Of a stretch of DNA of 64,000 nucleotides, positions 1-8,037 are shown piece by piece; position 1 is the stretch's first letter, and each line of letters starts with the position of its first letter. Position numbers and translations under genes: made by a program. Source of the stretch: Catalinimonas alkaloidigena (lineage in GTDB: Bacteria > Bacteroidota > Bacteroidia > Cytophagales > Cyclobacteriaceae); the NCBI RefSeq assembly GCF_029504655.1, contig NZ_JAQFIL010000001.1, forward strand, positions 1,493,001 through 1,557,000, read 5' to 3'. The notes under the pieces are model-generated. The model was not told the origin of the DNA. It did no database searches and was given only the letters and a program-made list of their open reading frames with translations.

Positions 1-221
1 AGATCATCTAAGAAAAGTAAAAAATCAATTTTTAACTTAAAGAGAACTGCCAAAGCATAGTAATTAGTAACTTTTTTGATTCCCCATTTTTTTACTATAT
101 GTCTATTACCTGAGAAAAATTATTGATGAGGCTGGGGGAAATTCAAATGCCTGAGGTAAATTTTTTTACATTTTTTTATCAACTATTATACATTACAATT
201 TTTAATTAAAATTTTATAAAC

Positions 222-632
222 ATGAATACTAAACATAGAAACATAAGCTTTATAGTAGCTACAATATTTTCTGTATCTATTTTTGCTCAGTGCACTTCTC
301 CTAACGAAAATACCAACGATGATTTAGGTGAAGATACTGAAATCATGGAAGACAACAATATGGAGCAGATGGAAGCCAACTGGGAAGCAGAGCAGGAAGA
401 ATGGGAGTCTGCACTCGAAAATAGAATTTCCAAAGTTGAATCTGACATGGAAAATGCTTCTGAAGACGCTAAAGCCGAAATGGAAGAAGAACTTGATGAA
501 CTGAATAACGATTTGGAAGAAGTTCAAAATGCAACTGCCGATAACTGGAATGAGCTTAAGTCTGATCTAAACGAAACTTGGCAAGATATTGAGCAGGGTA
601 TTGAAGAGGAAATAAATGAAATTGACAGCTAA
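222..632 (+). CDS. Small acidic coiled-coil lipoprotein-like protein
   Basis: This encodes a 136-residue protein of unknown function. Residues 1-23 form a short basic then hydrophobic signal, followed by a cysteine at position 24 in the context FAQC. This is a loose lipobox, because Q rather than G/A/S precedes the cysteine. The rest is strongly acidic, and residues about 45-130 look like one long amphipathic coiled coil rich in Glu, Asp and Ala. It is probably exported and lipid-anchored, facing the periplasm or the surface. It stands alone, with AT-rich sequence upstream and a clear terminator downstream. The coiled-coil composition gives no clue to a partner. Confidence 0.7.
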   Translation: MNTKHRNISFIVATIFSVSIFAQCTSPNENTNDDLGEDTEIMEDNNMEQMEANWEAEQEEWESALENRISKVESDMENASEDAKAEMEEELDELNNDLEEVQNATADNWNELKSDLNETWQDIEQGIEEEINEIDS

Positions 633-653
633 TTTTATTTCTTATAAATTTTG

Positions 654-684
654 AAAATCAGGGATCATTCCCTGATTTTTTTTT
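654..684 (+). terminator. Intrinsic terminator after the acidic lipoprotein
   Basis: A perfect 11-bp stem (654-664 with 669-679) has the 4-nt loop TCAT and runs into a T-tract. It ends the transcript of the small lipoprotein gene. Confidence 0.85.
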
Positions 685-746
685 GTGCATTCATAAAAAA
701 GATGCTTTTTTTTAGCTTAATCTCTTTAGAATGTTTTTTTTGACGT

Positions 747-1661
747 ATGAACCGAGAAAAGTTCCTTTTTATTATCAACCCCATTTCAGGTGGTTTAGAT
801 AAATCTAAATTTTTAAACAAGTTAAATCAGGTTTTTCAAAACCAACAGAAATCATTTGAGCTGTTTGAAACCCAAGGTACTGAAGACGATCATATCAATG
901 CACAAAAGGCTATTGAAAAACTCCAACCAGATGTAGTGGTGGCTGTAGGTGGTGATGGTACCTGCAATTTCGTAGCGGAACTCATTATCGATAAGCAAGT
1001 ATTATTTGGAATTATTCCTCTAGGTTCCGCCAACGGACTGGCAAGAGAATTAAACATTAGTGAGAATCATGAACTCGCTATCAAATTATTGCTGAATGGT
1101 ATAGAAAAACCTTTAGATGCCCTGATAATCAATGATAAACATCTTTGTTTACACCTCAGCGATATTGGACTAAATGCCAAAGTGGTAAAAAGATTTGAGG
1201 AAGAAAAGATAAGAGGGAAATTTGGATACTTACGCCAGTTCATCAGGGAGATAATTCATATTACACCTAAGAAATACCAATTTGAGCTGAAAGGAAACGA
1301 GTTTAAGAAAAAAGCCAATATGGTGGTGATTGCCAATGCATCAAAATATGGAACCGGTGCGGTTATGAATCCTATTGGTAAAATTGATGATGGTAAGTTT
1401 GAAATTTGTATTGTAAAACCTTTTCCCAAGTACGCTATTTTCTCAATCGCTTATCATATGTTTAGAGGTACCATCAAAACATCGCCCTACATAAAAATCA
1501 TATCCTGCAAAGAAATTATCATTCATAACCTTCAAAAAGAGGTGTTACAAGTTGATGGGGAAGTAATAGGTTACCCAACTACTGTGAAAGTAACTATAAA
1601 AAAACACGCTTTTCACATTATCGCTCCCAAACCCTCCACCAGAACATCTATTCTTGGTTAA
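747..1661 (+). CDS. Diacylglycerol/lipid kinase (DAGK catalytic domain, YegS-like)
   Basis: This is a 304-residue cytosolic lipid kinase of the diacylglycerol kinase / sphingosine kinase / YegS family, which phosphorylates a lipid hydroxyl with ATP. The family landmarks are visible: NPISGG at residues 11-16, the nucleotide-binding GGDGT at 68-72, PLGSANGLARELN at 91-103, and a C-terminal beta-rich domain ending in the usual QVDGE segment. Length is normal for the family. The natural lipid substrate cannot be read from sequence. Its 3' end overlaps by 14 nt the convergent gene for an App1-like phosphatidate phosphatase, which would catalyse the opposite step if the kinase makes phosphatidate. 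Confidence 0.88.
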   Translation: MNREKFLFIINPISGGLDKSKFLNKLNQVFQNQQKSFELFETQGTEDDHINAQKAIEKLQPDVVVAVGGDGTCNFVAELIIDKQVLFGIIPLGSANGLARELNISENHELAIKLLLNGIEKPLDALIINDKHLCLHLSDIGLNAKVVKRFEEEKIRGKFGYLRQFIREIIHITPKKYQFELKGNEFKKKANMVVIANASKYGTGAVMNPIGKIDDGKFEICIVKPFPKYAIFSIAYHMFRGTIKTSPYIKIISCKEIIIHNLQKEVLQVDGEVIGYPTTVKVTIKKHAFHIIAPKPSTRTSILG

Positions 1662-2817
1662 CCATTCTATCAAACACCATCTGGAAGTCACTAGCCATAT
1701 GCTTGTTAAATGTTTTCTCGTCTACAATACCTTTTAGTGCTTTGGGAGGCAGGTAACCATTTTTGATCGCATCTATTGCCGCAACTTCGGTATCTTTTAC
1801 CAGAAGCATTCTCGTATCATATTCAGCAAGTTCTTTGGCAATGTTGTACACAAAATCATGACGTTTGGGGTGAACATCCCTGATATAGATGGTTTTGATC
1901 CTCTCAGGATATTCATGGACGATCTGCTTATAAATTTCTGCATCATGTTGTCCGCTATCACCTATAAGGATAAACTCTCGTTCTTCATGAAGGCTAAGGA
2001 TATGTCTGATTTTGTCAAGTTTATGATCATGATTTCCACCACCAGACTTCCATATCTTTTTCAAATTAATCTTTACTTCCCTAAGTAGGAATGGGCCTTT
2101 GGGGAGGTTGTGATGATAACAAAAATCAGCCAGCAAGTCATATAAATTCCATTCACTGCTTGAAACATAAAAAAATGGATTGAAATTTTTCTCATCCTCA
2201 GAGTTAGAAGTTCCTCTTTCTAAAGCACAATAGAATGCGGCAACACCATCAAAAGGCAGGCGAGTCTTGGCATTCTTGAATAACATCAGCCTCAGCTTCT
2301 TTCGCATATTGGTGGCATGTGAGATCAGCAAAGTATCATCAATATCGGTAATCACTCCATATTGTGCTTGTTTACGAGTTAGCAGTATTTCTCCATACGA
2401 TTCAGTAATTACATTACCCTCTTTGAGCATATAAAAATGAATAGGTTGCCAGTCTTCATCGTCAATCATTCCTTCTTCCACTATTTGATTAACAATAAAA
2501 AAACCGTCGTCATCGGTTGTATATCGCCTTACCCTTCCAGCAAACTCAGCATACACTTCTACTTCGGAAATTCCACTACTACTATATCTTTTAATCATAG
2601 CCAGCAGATTCTGCCAGAGACTATCATGTTCTTCCGGCTGAGATAATCCGGTATCCTCAATTACTCTACCTCTGATAAAAAACTGGTTGTGATTGCCATA
2701 GCCTCTATAAGGTAAAATAATGGGCTCACCGATCCACCCCAGTTTCTTCTTAATAAATGACTTTAGTTTCCTGAAAGGATAATTAACGACATCTACCAGT
2801 AGATTAAAAATGTCCAT
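1648..2817 (-). CDS. App1-like phosphatidate phosphatase (DUF2183, HAD fold)
   Basis: This 389-residue protein has a C-terminal App1 phosphatase catalytic domain of the HAD superfamily. Its motifs are DIDDT at 158-162 (nucleophile and acid/base Asp), SSSEWN at 219-224, Lys in HKLDKI near 266-269, and GDSGQHD at 286-292. The N-terminal 150 residues form the beta-rich domain that usually precedes it. Yeast App1 hydrolyses phosphatidate to diacylglycerol, and bacterial homologues are assumed to act on similar lipids. No signal peptide is seen. The gene converges on and overlaps the lipid kinase gene. The ATG at 2817 gives the family-typical N-terminus. Confidence 0.85.
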   Translation of the reverse strand: MDIFNLLVDVVNYPFRKLKSFIKKKLGWIGEPIILPYRGYGNHNQFFIRGRVIEDTGLSQPEEHDSLWQNLLAMIKRYSSSGISEVEVYAEFAGRVRRYTTDDDGFFIVNQIVEEGMIDDEDWQPIHFYMLKEGNVITESYGEILLTRKQAQYGVITDIDDTLLISHATNMRKKLRLMLFKNAKTRLPFDGVAAFYCALERGTSNSEDEKNFNPFFYVSSSEWNLYDLLADFCYHHNLPKGPFLLREVKINLKKIWKSGGGNHDHKLDKIRHILSLHEEREFILIGDSGQHDAEIYKQIVHEYPERIKTIYIRDVHPKRHDFVYNIAKELAEYDTRMLLVKDTEVAAIDAIKNGYLPPKALKGIVDEKTFNKHMASDFQMVFDRMVNQE

Positions 2818-2845
2818 ATCATGAAGTTTGGTGGTTATCCAAAAA

Positions 2846-2878
2846 AAAGCAAAGGTTTAACCTTTGCTTTTATTCACG
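2846..2878 (-). terminator. Terminator of the DUF2383 gene
   Basis: A 10-bp perfect stem (2846-2855 with 2861-2870) is followed, on the minus strand, by a run of eight T. It lies just past the stop of the minus-strand DUF2383 gene and insulates it from the phosphatase gene. Confidence 0.8.
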
Positions 2879-2892
2879 AATATATTTTCTGA

Positions 2893-3357
2893 TTAGGAAT
2901 TAGCCTTTTCCGCTTCAAATTCATGTAATTGGCTAAGTGTACCTTTGATCATTGTTAACTGTTCCTGAACGCGTTCTTCAATGTATGCAGGTAATTTACC
3001 GTCAAGAGATTCAGTATACTTGTCAATAGCATGCTTTTCTCCTCTAATGCACTCATCTAATACCGCTTTGGTATCGTTGCCACTTAATCCTGACTTAAAA
3101 TCCATCCAACCACGGTGTAGTTTACTCACTATAGAATCGTCACTCTTAGCTTCCTCACCGTAATCTTTGATCAGTTCGTTTTCCAGTTCAGAGCCAAATA
3201 AAGCTCTTTGTTGAGACAAGCGGTATAAAATGGTTTTAAACTCGCTATCTTCTATTTTTTCAGAAGCGTTTTTATAACCTCTTTCACCTTCTTTGCAAAC
3301 AGCAATAAGCTCGTTTATTGCGTTTACTATCATCTTATTTTCATCAGTAATACTCAT
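2893..3357 (-). CDS. PA2169-family four-helix-bundle protein (DUF2383)
   Basis: This 154-residue all-helical protein matches the DUF2383 / PA2169 family of ferritin-like four-helix bundles. It has a short N-terminal lead, then helices with the pattern KEGERGYKNASEK, the LYRLSQQRALFGSELE helix, and a C-terminal helix with the EQLTMIKGTLSQLHEFE pattern. Family members are small soluble stress- or stationary-phase-associated proteins without a proven reaction. It is monocistronic, with its own terminator. The following 470 bases upstream carry no gene. Confidence 0.8.
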   Translation of the reverse strand: MSITDENKMIVNAINELIAVCKEGERGYKNASEKIEDSEFKTILYRLSQQRALFGSELENELIKDYGEEAKSDDSIVSKLHRGWMDFKSGLSGNDTKAVLDECIRGEKHAIDKYTESLDGKLPAYIEERVQEQLTMIKGTLSQLHEFEAEKANS

Positions 3358-3787
3358 AATCTTATTCAGATTAAAATTAAAAAATTTAATTAATTACAAT
3401 AAAAAAATTCAAGTCGGTATATAACCTTATGATACAAACTTGATCTTCATATCATACTGTTCTTATATTCAATAAACATAGGAAAACAGGGCATGTTTAT
3501 AATTTTTTAAAAAAAAGCATGCTGTCTTCAGACCAGCTTCTTTCATAATTTAGTAGCAGTTTCTACACATCATGGAATAATATTTACAACTAGTAAGCAT
3601 TTGCTGAGGTGTGTAAGAAATATAAAAATACATATTTTTTTAGGTATATATGCCTAAATTTCATTAAGTAAAATGATATAATTCTTAATAAATATGTTCT
3701 TTTTTTAATAAATATTTTAAGTAAGTATTTAAATTTAGCAATATTATGCTATATTAGTAAAAAGCAAGCTCTTCTGCTTTGTTATAT
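3358..3787. other. AT-rich intergenic region, no gene seen
   Basis: These 430 bases separate the divergent DUF2383 gene and the small plus-strand gene at 3834. The sequence is very AT-rich with many short A/T runs. No open frame, tRNA or strong hairpin was found. It probably holds the promoters of both flanking genes. Confidence 0.5.
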
Positions 3788-3814
3788 TTGACATGTAACT
3801 TATAAATAGTTTTG
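3788..3814 (+). promoter_or_regulatory. Bacteroidota-type promoter (TTG-N16-TAGTTTTG)
   Basis: TTG at 3788-3790 is followed after 16 nt by TAGTTTTG at 3807-3814, matching the -33 TTG and -7 TAnnTTTG pattern of Bacteroidota housekeeping promoters. The start codon of the next gene is at 3834, leaving a short leader. Confidence 0.55.
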
Positions 3815-3833
3815 CACAAAAATTGATACAGTT

Positions 3834-4064
3834 ATGGTAAGAAAATACAATAGAGTGATGGATAAATTTAAAATATCATTTAAATGTAGCAAGCAGCCAG
3901 AAGGGCCTAATGGTCTTTTGGGCTTTGAACCTGACAAAGCATATATCGGTAGAGCTTACAATGGCTTGTATGAAGTATCTACTGACTGGGGTAGGGGCAA
4001 GCCTACCATATTACTAGATAGAAAAATCTTTGACCGTTATTTTGAGCTAGTCAGAGATAACTGA
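3834..4064 (+). CDS. Small conserved-looking protein of unknown function
   Basis: This encodes 76 residues that I do not recognise. The protein is soluble, with alternating basic and aromatic residues and a beta-rich look (NGLLGFEPDKAYIGRAYNGLYEVS). It has no signal or membrane segment. The ATG at 3834 fits the promoter spacing, and an internal ATG at 3858 is an alternative. Because it has a promoter in front and a terminator just behind, I believe it is a real single-gene unit. Confidence 0.6.
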   Translation: MVRKYNRVMDKFKISFKCSKQPEGPNGLLGFEPDKAYIGRAYNGLYEVSTDWGRGKPTILLDRKIFDRYFELVRDN

Positions 4065-4088
4065 TTTAATACTAATGAAATGAATATA

Positions 4089-4117
4089 ACAGAAAGCCAA
4101 TCGCTTTCTGTTTTTTT
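4089..4117 (+). terminator. Terminator after the 76-residue gene
   Basis: A perfect 9-bp stem (4089-4097 with 4103-4111) with the 5-nt loop CAATC is followed by seven T. It lies only a few bases before the start codon of the VOC gene, so that gene must be reached by readthrough or by a promoter hidden in this stretch. Confidence 0.75.
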
Positions 4118-4120
4118 ATT

Positions 4121-4510
4121 ATGGAGATCCAACAAATTAAAGAAAACTGTCTGTACGTAAGCGACCTCCAGAGGACAAAGCACTTTTATGAAAATGTGTT
4201 AGGATTGGAACTGATCAGTTTTGTAGAAGGGCGACACGTATTTTTTAGAGCAGGGAGCTCCGTACTCTTATGTTTTTTGCCAGAAGTAACAAAAGAAGAG
4301 CACACTTTACCTCCCCATTTTGCCTACGGCAAGCAGCATTTGGCATTTGAAGTACCACTTAGTGAATATAATGAATGGCAGAAGAAGCTGAGTGATCAAC
4401 AAATCAAAATCATCCATGAGCAGCATTGGAAAGAGAATCTGTACTCTTTCTACTTTTATGACCCCGACCTACATGTGTTAGAAATCATCCCTCCAGGAAT
4501 TTGGGAGTAA
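4121..4510 (+). CDS. VOC / glyoxalase-fold protein
   Basis: This 129-residue protein has the vicinal-oxygen-chelate fold. The N-terminal half carries the usual CLYVSDLQRTKHFYENVLGL pattern. The second beta-alpha-beta-beta-beta module begins at HLAFEVP and ends with the motif DPDLHVLEIIPPG, where the metal-ligand Glu lies. Members include glyoxalase I-like lyases, dioxygenases and antibiotic-binding proteins, and the substrate cannot be told here. It is cytosolic. It converges with a short minus-strand gene that ends at the very next base. Confidence 0.85.
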   Translation: MEIQQIKENCLYVSDLQRTKHFYENVLGLELISFVEGRHVFFRAGSSVLLCFLPEVTKEEHTLPPHFAYGKQHLAFEVPLSEYNEWQKKLSDQQIKIIHEQHWKENLYSFYFYDPDLHVLEIIPPGIWE

Positions 4511-4684
4511 TCAGACTTTTTGATTTGCCATCAAAACTTCCTGTGCGGCCATTACGATCAGACGATTGTTTCTGCGGTGTTCTACACAATTTTTTATGTA
4601 TTCACAACTGTAACCTGTGAGTCTGCTAAGGTGGAGGTAGTCTTCCTTATGCAAATGTTTTTTTATTTCCCTGATATTTTCCAT
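4511..4684 (-). CDS. Small DNA-binding-like protein divergent from the S24 regulator
   Basis: From the ATG at 4684 this is a 57-residue mostly helical protein (MENIREIKKHLHKEDYL..., GYSCEYIKNCVEHRRNNR). The segment EDYLHLSRLTGYSCEYIKNCVEHRRNN looks like a helix-turn-helix with a basic recognition helix. A longer frame starting at 4735 is possible, but it would run through the palindrome and repeats between the two divergent genes. Arrangement and size recall the small Cro-like partner in a divergent repressor switch. No relatives are recognised for certain. Confidence 0.5.
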   Translation of the reverse strand: MENIREIKKHLHKEDYLHLSRLTGYSCEYIKNCVEHRRNNRLIVMAAQEVLMANQKV

Positions 4685-4686
4685 AT

Positions 4687-4707
4687 TTGTACTTGCTATA
4701 AGTACAA
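4687..4707. promoter_or_regulatory. Perfect palindrome, probable operator between divergent regulators
   Basis: TTGTACTT (4687-4694) and its exact reverse complement AAGTACAA (4700-4707) are separated by 5 nt. The site sits two bases upstream of the ATG of the small minus-strand gene and 65 bp before the S24 regulator gene. It is most simply an autoregulatory operator. Confidence 0.6.
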
Positions 4708-4721
4708 GTATATGCTTTAAA

Positions 4722-4760
4722 AAAGTATATTGCAAGAGAAAGTATTCTTAAATAAAGTAT
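4722..4760. repeat. Three direct AAAGTAT repeats in the regulator intergenic region
   Basis: AAAGTAT occurs at 4722-4728, 4739-4745 and 4754-4760, spaced 17 and 15 bases apart. The copies resemble half of the adjacent palindrome (AAGTAC). They may be additional half-sites for the divergent regulators, or part of the promoter. The region is AT-rich, so chance is possible. Confidence 0.4.
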
Positions 4761-4771
4761 AATTTTAATAA

Positions 4772-5608
4772 ATGTCTGATAATCAGTATAAAAATCATGT
4801 AAATGAGCGCTTCTTTGAGTGTATTAACATGCTTAAAAAAAGTAAGAAAGTGCATTCAGACAGAGAATTTGCTACTAGTATTGATGTTTCTCCTTCTAAT
4901 TTAGGTGATATCAAGGCAAATCGTCGCTCAGTAACGCTTGAGATCCTGAACCGCGCTTTTCAGCGATTCGGGATTAACAGCGCGTATGTAATTACTGGGA
5001 AAGGAAAACCTTTTCATAACCAAGCGGAAAACGGTGAGGCAGAAGGAAAGCAGTTTACTGAAGTCATTGTAGTAGCTACACAGGACACTCAGGGTAACAC
5101 TACTGTGCCTCTTATTAACCACAAAGCGGCAGCAAACTACCTCACTGGCTACGAATCGCAGGAATTTCTTGAGTCACAGGAAAGCATACAGTTGCCTGGC
5201 TATATGCTTAAAGATGGCCTGTGCTATGCTGTGCAGGTAAGTGGTGATAGTATGGAGCCAACGCTTTCTGAAGACGACTGGGTAATCTGTAGATTACTTG
5301 ATAAAAGTGATTACCGTTATATCAATGATGGTACTGTATACGTGGTCGTTTCTGAAGAAAGAGGGATACAGGTAAAAAGGCTGAAGAATCGTCTTCAACA
5401 ATATGGAAGTGTTCGTTGTCTATCGGATAACCCTAAGCACGAGCCCTATGAGCTTTCCGAGCAACAGATATTGCAACTTTGGAAAGTAGAGTGGCATCTT
5501 AGGTCACATTTGCCTGAAGTTAATTTTGAGCTTGATGACTTGCAGGATAAAATTTCTGCTATGGCTAAAGAAATGAAAAAGCTTCAGCAGAACTTAGGGG
5601 CAAATTAG
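4772..5608 (+). CDS. HTH-S24 family transcriptional repressor (LexA/CI-like)
   Basis: This is a 278-residue repressor. Residues about 8-75 form an XRE-like helix-turn-helix (REFATSIDVSPSNLGDIKANRRSVTLEIL). Residues 140-235 form an S24 LexA/CI peptidase-like domain, with the catalytic serine in GDSME (S160) and the lysine in IQVKRL (K202). The tail is a short coiled coil. No obvious Ala-Gly cleavage site lies before the domain, so self-cleavage is uncertain. Many Bacteroidota S24 regulators keep the dyad without known cleavage. It is divergent from a small DNA-binding-like gene across a palindrome, which suggests autoregulation. Confidence 0.85.
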   Translation: MSDNQYKNHVNERFFECINMLKKSKKVHSDREFATSIDVSPSNLGDIKANRRSVTLEILNRAFQRFGINSAYVITGKGKPFHNQAENGEAEGKQFTEVIVVATQDTQGNTTVPLINHKAAANYLTGYESQEFLESQESIQLPGYMLKDGLCYAVQVSGDSMEPTLSEDDWVICRLLDKSDYRYINDGTVYVVVSEERGIQVKRLKNRLQQYGSVRCLSDNPKHEPYELSEQQILQLWKVEWHLRSHLPEVNFELDDLQDKISAMAKEMKKLQQNLGAN

Positions 5609-5692
5609 CACTATAACCAGTACTTTCTCTTGACTGACTTGCAGGACATTCAGTTGTAAAATTTCCTATTGATTTTTTTATGCTAACTTGCT

Positions 5693-5726
5693 AAAGTTTT
5701 GAGAATCATTCTCAAAACTTTTTTAT
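5693..5726 (+). terminator. Terminator of the S24 regulator gene
   Basis: A perfect 13-bp stem (5693-5705 with 5709-5721) with a TCA loop runs into a T-tract. It is the longest uninterrupted terminator stem in the window. Confidence 0.85.
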
Positions 5727-5777
5727 GTTTTACCTATTGTTAATATAGTTAGTTAGTATAGTTAAGTCGCCTTTTGT

Positions 5778-6560
5778 ATGATCCACTATAAAAGTATTGA
5801 AGAGATAGAGCTTATGCGTGAAAGCGCGCTCATCGTTTCAAAAACGCTTGGGCTAATAGCCCAGGAGATAAAACCTGGGGTTACTCCCCTTTATTTGGAC
5901 AAGCTTGCTGAAGAATTTATTCGTGACCAGGGAGCTAAACCGGGCTTTCTCGGTCTTTATGATTTTCCCAATACGCTTTGTATGTCACGCAATGAAGCGG
6001 TGGTGCACGGCATACCCAATGAGCAACCGCTTGAGGATGGTGATATCATTTCAATAGATTGTGGTGCTGTGAAAAATGGTTTTTATGGAGATCATGCCTA
6101 TACTTTTGAAGTTGGAGAGGTTGCGCCAGAAGTAAAAAAGCTACTTAAAGTTACCAAAGAATGTTTGGATTTAGGTATTGAGCAAACCAGAGCAGGTAAA
6201 AGAATTGGTGATATCAGTTTTGCTATACAGCAGCATGCGGAACAACACGGTTATGGTGTAGTTCGTGAGTTAGTAGGGCATGGGTTAGGGAAGAAAATGC
6301 ACGAATCTCCTGAAGTACCCAACTATGGTAAGAGAGGGAGAGGGCCCGTAATTAAGAATGGATTAGTGATTGCAATTGAACCGATGATTAATTTGGGCAC
6401 GCGTAGAGTAAAACAACTTAGCGATGGCTGGACAATTATTACCGGTGACCGAAGACCTTCAGCACATTTTGAGCATGATGTCGCAGTGGTAAATGGTGAG
6501 CCTGATGTATTGTCTACTTTCAAATACGTGGAAGAAGCACTAGCACAAAAAGTAATATGA
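5778..6560 (+). CDS. map: Methionine aminopeptidase, type I
   Basis: This 260-residue enzyme removes the initiator methionine from nascent proteins at the ribosome. All pita-bread-fold residues are visible: substrate His77 (VVHGIP), metal ligands Asp94 (ISIDCGA), Asp105 (YGDHAY), His168 (VGHGLG), Glu201 (AIEPM) and Glu232 (FEHDVAV), plus His175. Length is that of the short type I form without the N-terminal zinc-finger extension. It is not placed here next to infA or ribosomal genes. It is monocistronic between two hairpins. Confidence 0.95.
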   Translation: MIHYKSIEEIELMRESALIVSKTLGLIAQEIKPGVTPLYLDKLAEEFIRDQGAKPGFLGLYDFPNTLCMSRNEAVVHGIPNEQPLEDGDIISIDCGAVKNGFYGDHAYTFEVGEVAPEVKKLLKVTKECLDLGIEQTRAGKRIGDISFAIQQHAEQHGYGVVRELVGHGLGKKMHESPEVPNYGKRGRGPVIKNGLVIAIEPMINLGTRRVKQLSDGWTIITGDRRPSAHFEHDVAVVNGEPDVLSTFKYVEEALAQKVI

Positions 6561-6566
6561 TATTAA

Positions 6567-6599
6567 AAAGCCTCTTAACAGTTAAGTATAAGAGGCTTT
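6567..6599. terminator. Bidirectional terminator between map and the convergent gene
   Basis: A perfect 11-bp stem (6567-6577 with 6589-6599) with an 11-nt loop lies between convergent genes. Short A and T runs on its two flanks mean it can serve either strand. Confidence 0.75.
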
Positions 6600-6626
6600 A
6601 AACTTATTATGATTTGGCTAAATATC

Positions 6627-7589
6627 TCAAGCGTTTTGCTCTTCTTTGATATGTTTTCTTCTTCCTGATAAAGTTCTGAACTCAGCGATTTTTTCAACCA
6701 ATTCTTGCAGTTCATTTACAGTGATATGCTGATGGGTGTCACACTTGGCAGTACCAACTTCAATCAATATTCCATCATATAAATATTCATCCTCACTTAC
6801 TTTCATTCGCATAGCCTTTACTGTTTCTTCCACGATCTGGTCGCGCATTTTGGGGCCTAGCGAGTGGCTGGGGTCAAAATAAGCAGCTACATTTTTATCT
6901 GCATGACGTCTTTTAGTACGCGTGGCAGTATAATGGATAGGCAGGTTGCGGTATTCCCCCTTAGCAGGCAAGTCGCAGCCTCTTTGAATCAATATGACTT
7001 CATCTGCTATTGAAGCATAATTGACCAAACCGTCCCATACAGTCTCTATACTGGTTTTGCCTTTAAAGTCTTTGCTTTCAGCTTTTTTATATTCTTCGCC
7101 CAGCCATTTGCCGTTTTTCAAGCCTACGATCCAGCCATGTTCTTCAGCAAAACCAGCCATCTGACGGATATGCCATCCCAGCTGGTCTACCGCAGAGTTC
7201 CAAACAAGAAAAGGATCATTGGCGAATGACTTCTTAATACAGGCAAGCTGTATTGCCGGAAGCATAATTTCTGAAGAGGGTATGAGTCCGGTTTCCTTAT
7301 AAATCTTTTCAGCCATTTCTACGGTAGGAAGCGGTACCAGATCATCAGCATTGCCACCCTTTCCGAAAATGTTGAAGTTTTGCATGATCGCCTCAAAATC
7401 ATAACCCATGAACCCTGCGTCAGAATTGTCCATATCAAAGTTAGTGCGGGATTTTAAACCCACTGTTCTGGCACCGTACAAGGCAGGCTTATCATCAGAT
7501 TTGATTTCGGCCATCTTGTAGACTTCTTCTATATTAAAATCATCAAGGGAATCAGGGCCCGCATAAATTTTTACTTCAGGATTTTTCAT
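6627..7589 (-). CDS. DAHP/KDO8P-synthase-like TIM-barrel protein
   Basis: This encodes about 320 residues from the ATG at 7589. The C-terminal half looks like the class I DAHP synthase / KDO8P synthase barrel: an EVILIQRG strand, THYTATRTKRR-like basic loop, the YFDPSHSLGPKMRD motif (compare the DPSH-G-R motif of DAHP synthases) and a YDGILIEVG strand near the end. The N-terminal part also fits a TIM barrel but lacks a clear KPR-type phosphoenolpyruvate motif. It could be a divergent synthase or a barrel of unknown use. No aromatic-pathway gene is adjacent. Confidence 0.45.
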   Translation of the reverse strand: MKNPEVKIYAGPDSLDDFNIEEVYKMAEIKSDDKPALYGARTVGLKSRTNFDMDNSDAGFMGYDFEAIMQNFNIFGKGGNADDLVPLPTVEMAEKIYKETGLIPSSEIMLPAIQLACIKKSFANDPFLVWNSAVDQLGWHIRQMAGFAEEHGWIVGLKNGKWLGEEYKKAESKDFKGKTSIETVWDGLVNYASIADEVILIQRGCDLPAKGEYRNLPIHYTATRTKRRHADKNVAAYFDPSHSLGPKMRDQIVEETVKAMRMKVSEDEYLYDGILIEVGTAKCDTHQHITVNELQELVEKIAEFRTLSGRRKHIKEEQNA

Positions 7590-8037
7590 GATCAATGAAT
7601 TAGATGTGCTAATTCGTTCTGCGAATAGGTAATAATTATTTAATAAGCTACAAACCTAATCATTTCCAGACTTTTAACTAAGTATTTAAGCTAAAAAAGT
7701 CATTTCCATTAGGAAGAACGTACACTTCGGGTAAATCACAGCATGCATGTATAGTAATAAATTAATAAGGAGTACACTTAAAAAGGAAGGGAGGAATTAA
7801 ATCGGTTGCATTTTTTCAATACCTAGCCAATATGCTCAGACAGTGATTTGGAATATTTATAAAAAAATATGCGTAAATTTCTTTTTTTTAAAAAACACTA
7901 TTGTTTAATTGGATAATAATAGGATTATTTAAGAAAAGTTTGAATTGTGCGATTTCAACCAAAGTAAGGGAAGTGTTACAAATTCAGTTGTTAAAGCAAT
8001 CTTTTATTAATCAATTATCTAATAAAACAATCTAATT
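7590..8037. other. Intergenic region upstream of the SusC gene
   Basis: About 450 bases separate two divergent genes. No open frame of note, no tRNA and no strong palindrome was seen. A long leader before susC-like genes is common in this phylum. I could not place a confident TTG/TAnnTTTG promoter. Confidence 0.45.

Noticed and set aside
4520..4720. 66-codon plus-strand frame opposite the small DNA-binding-like gene
   Set aside because: It would run through the operator palindrome and shows only Phe/Tyr/Val-rich shadow composition.
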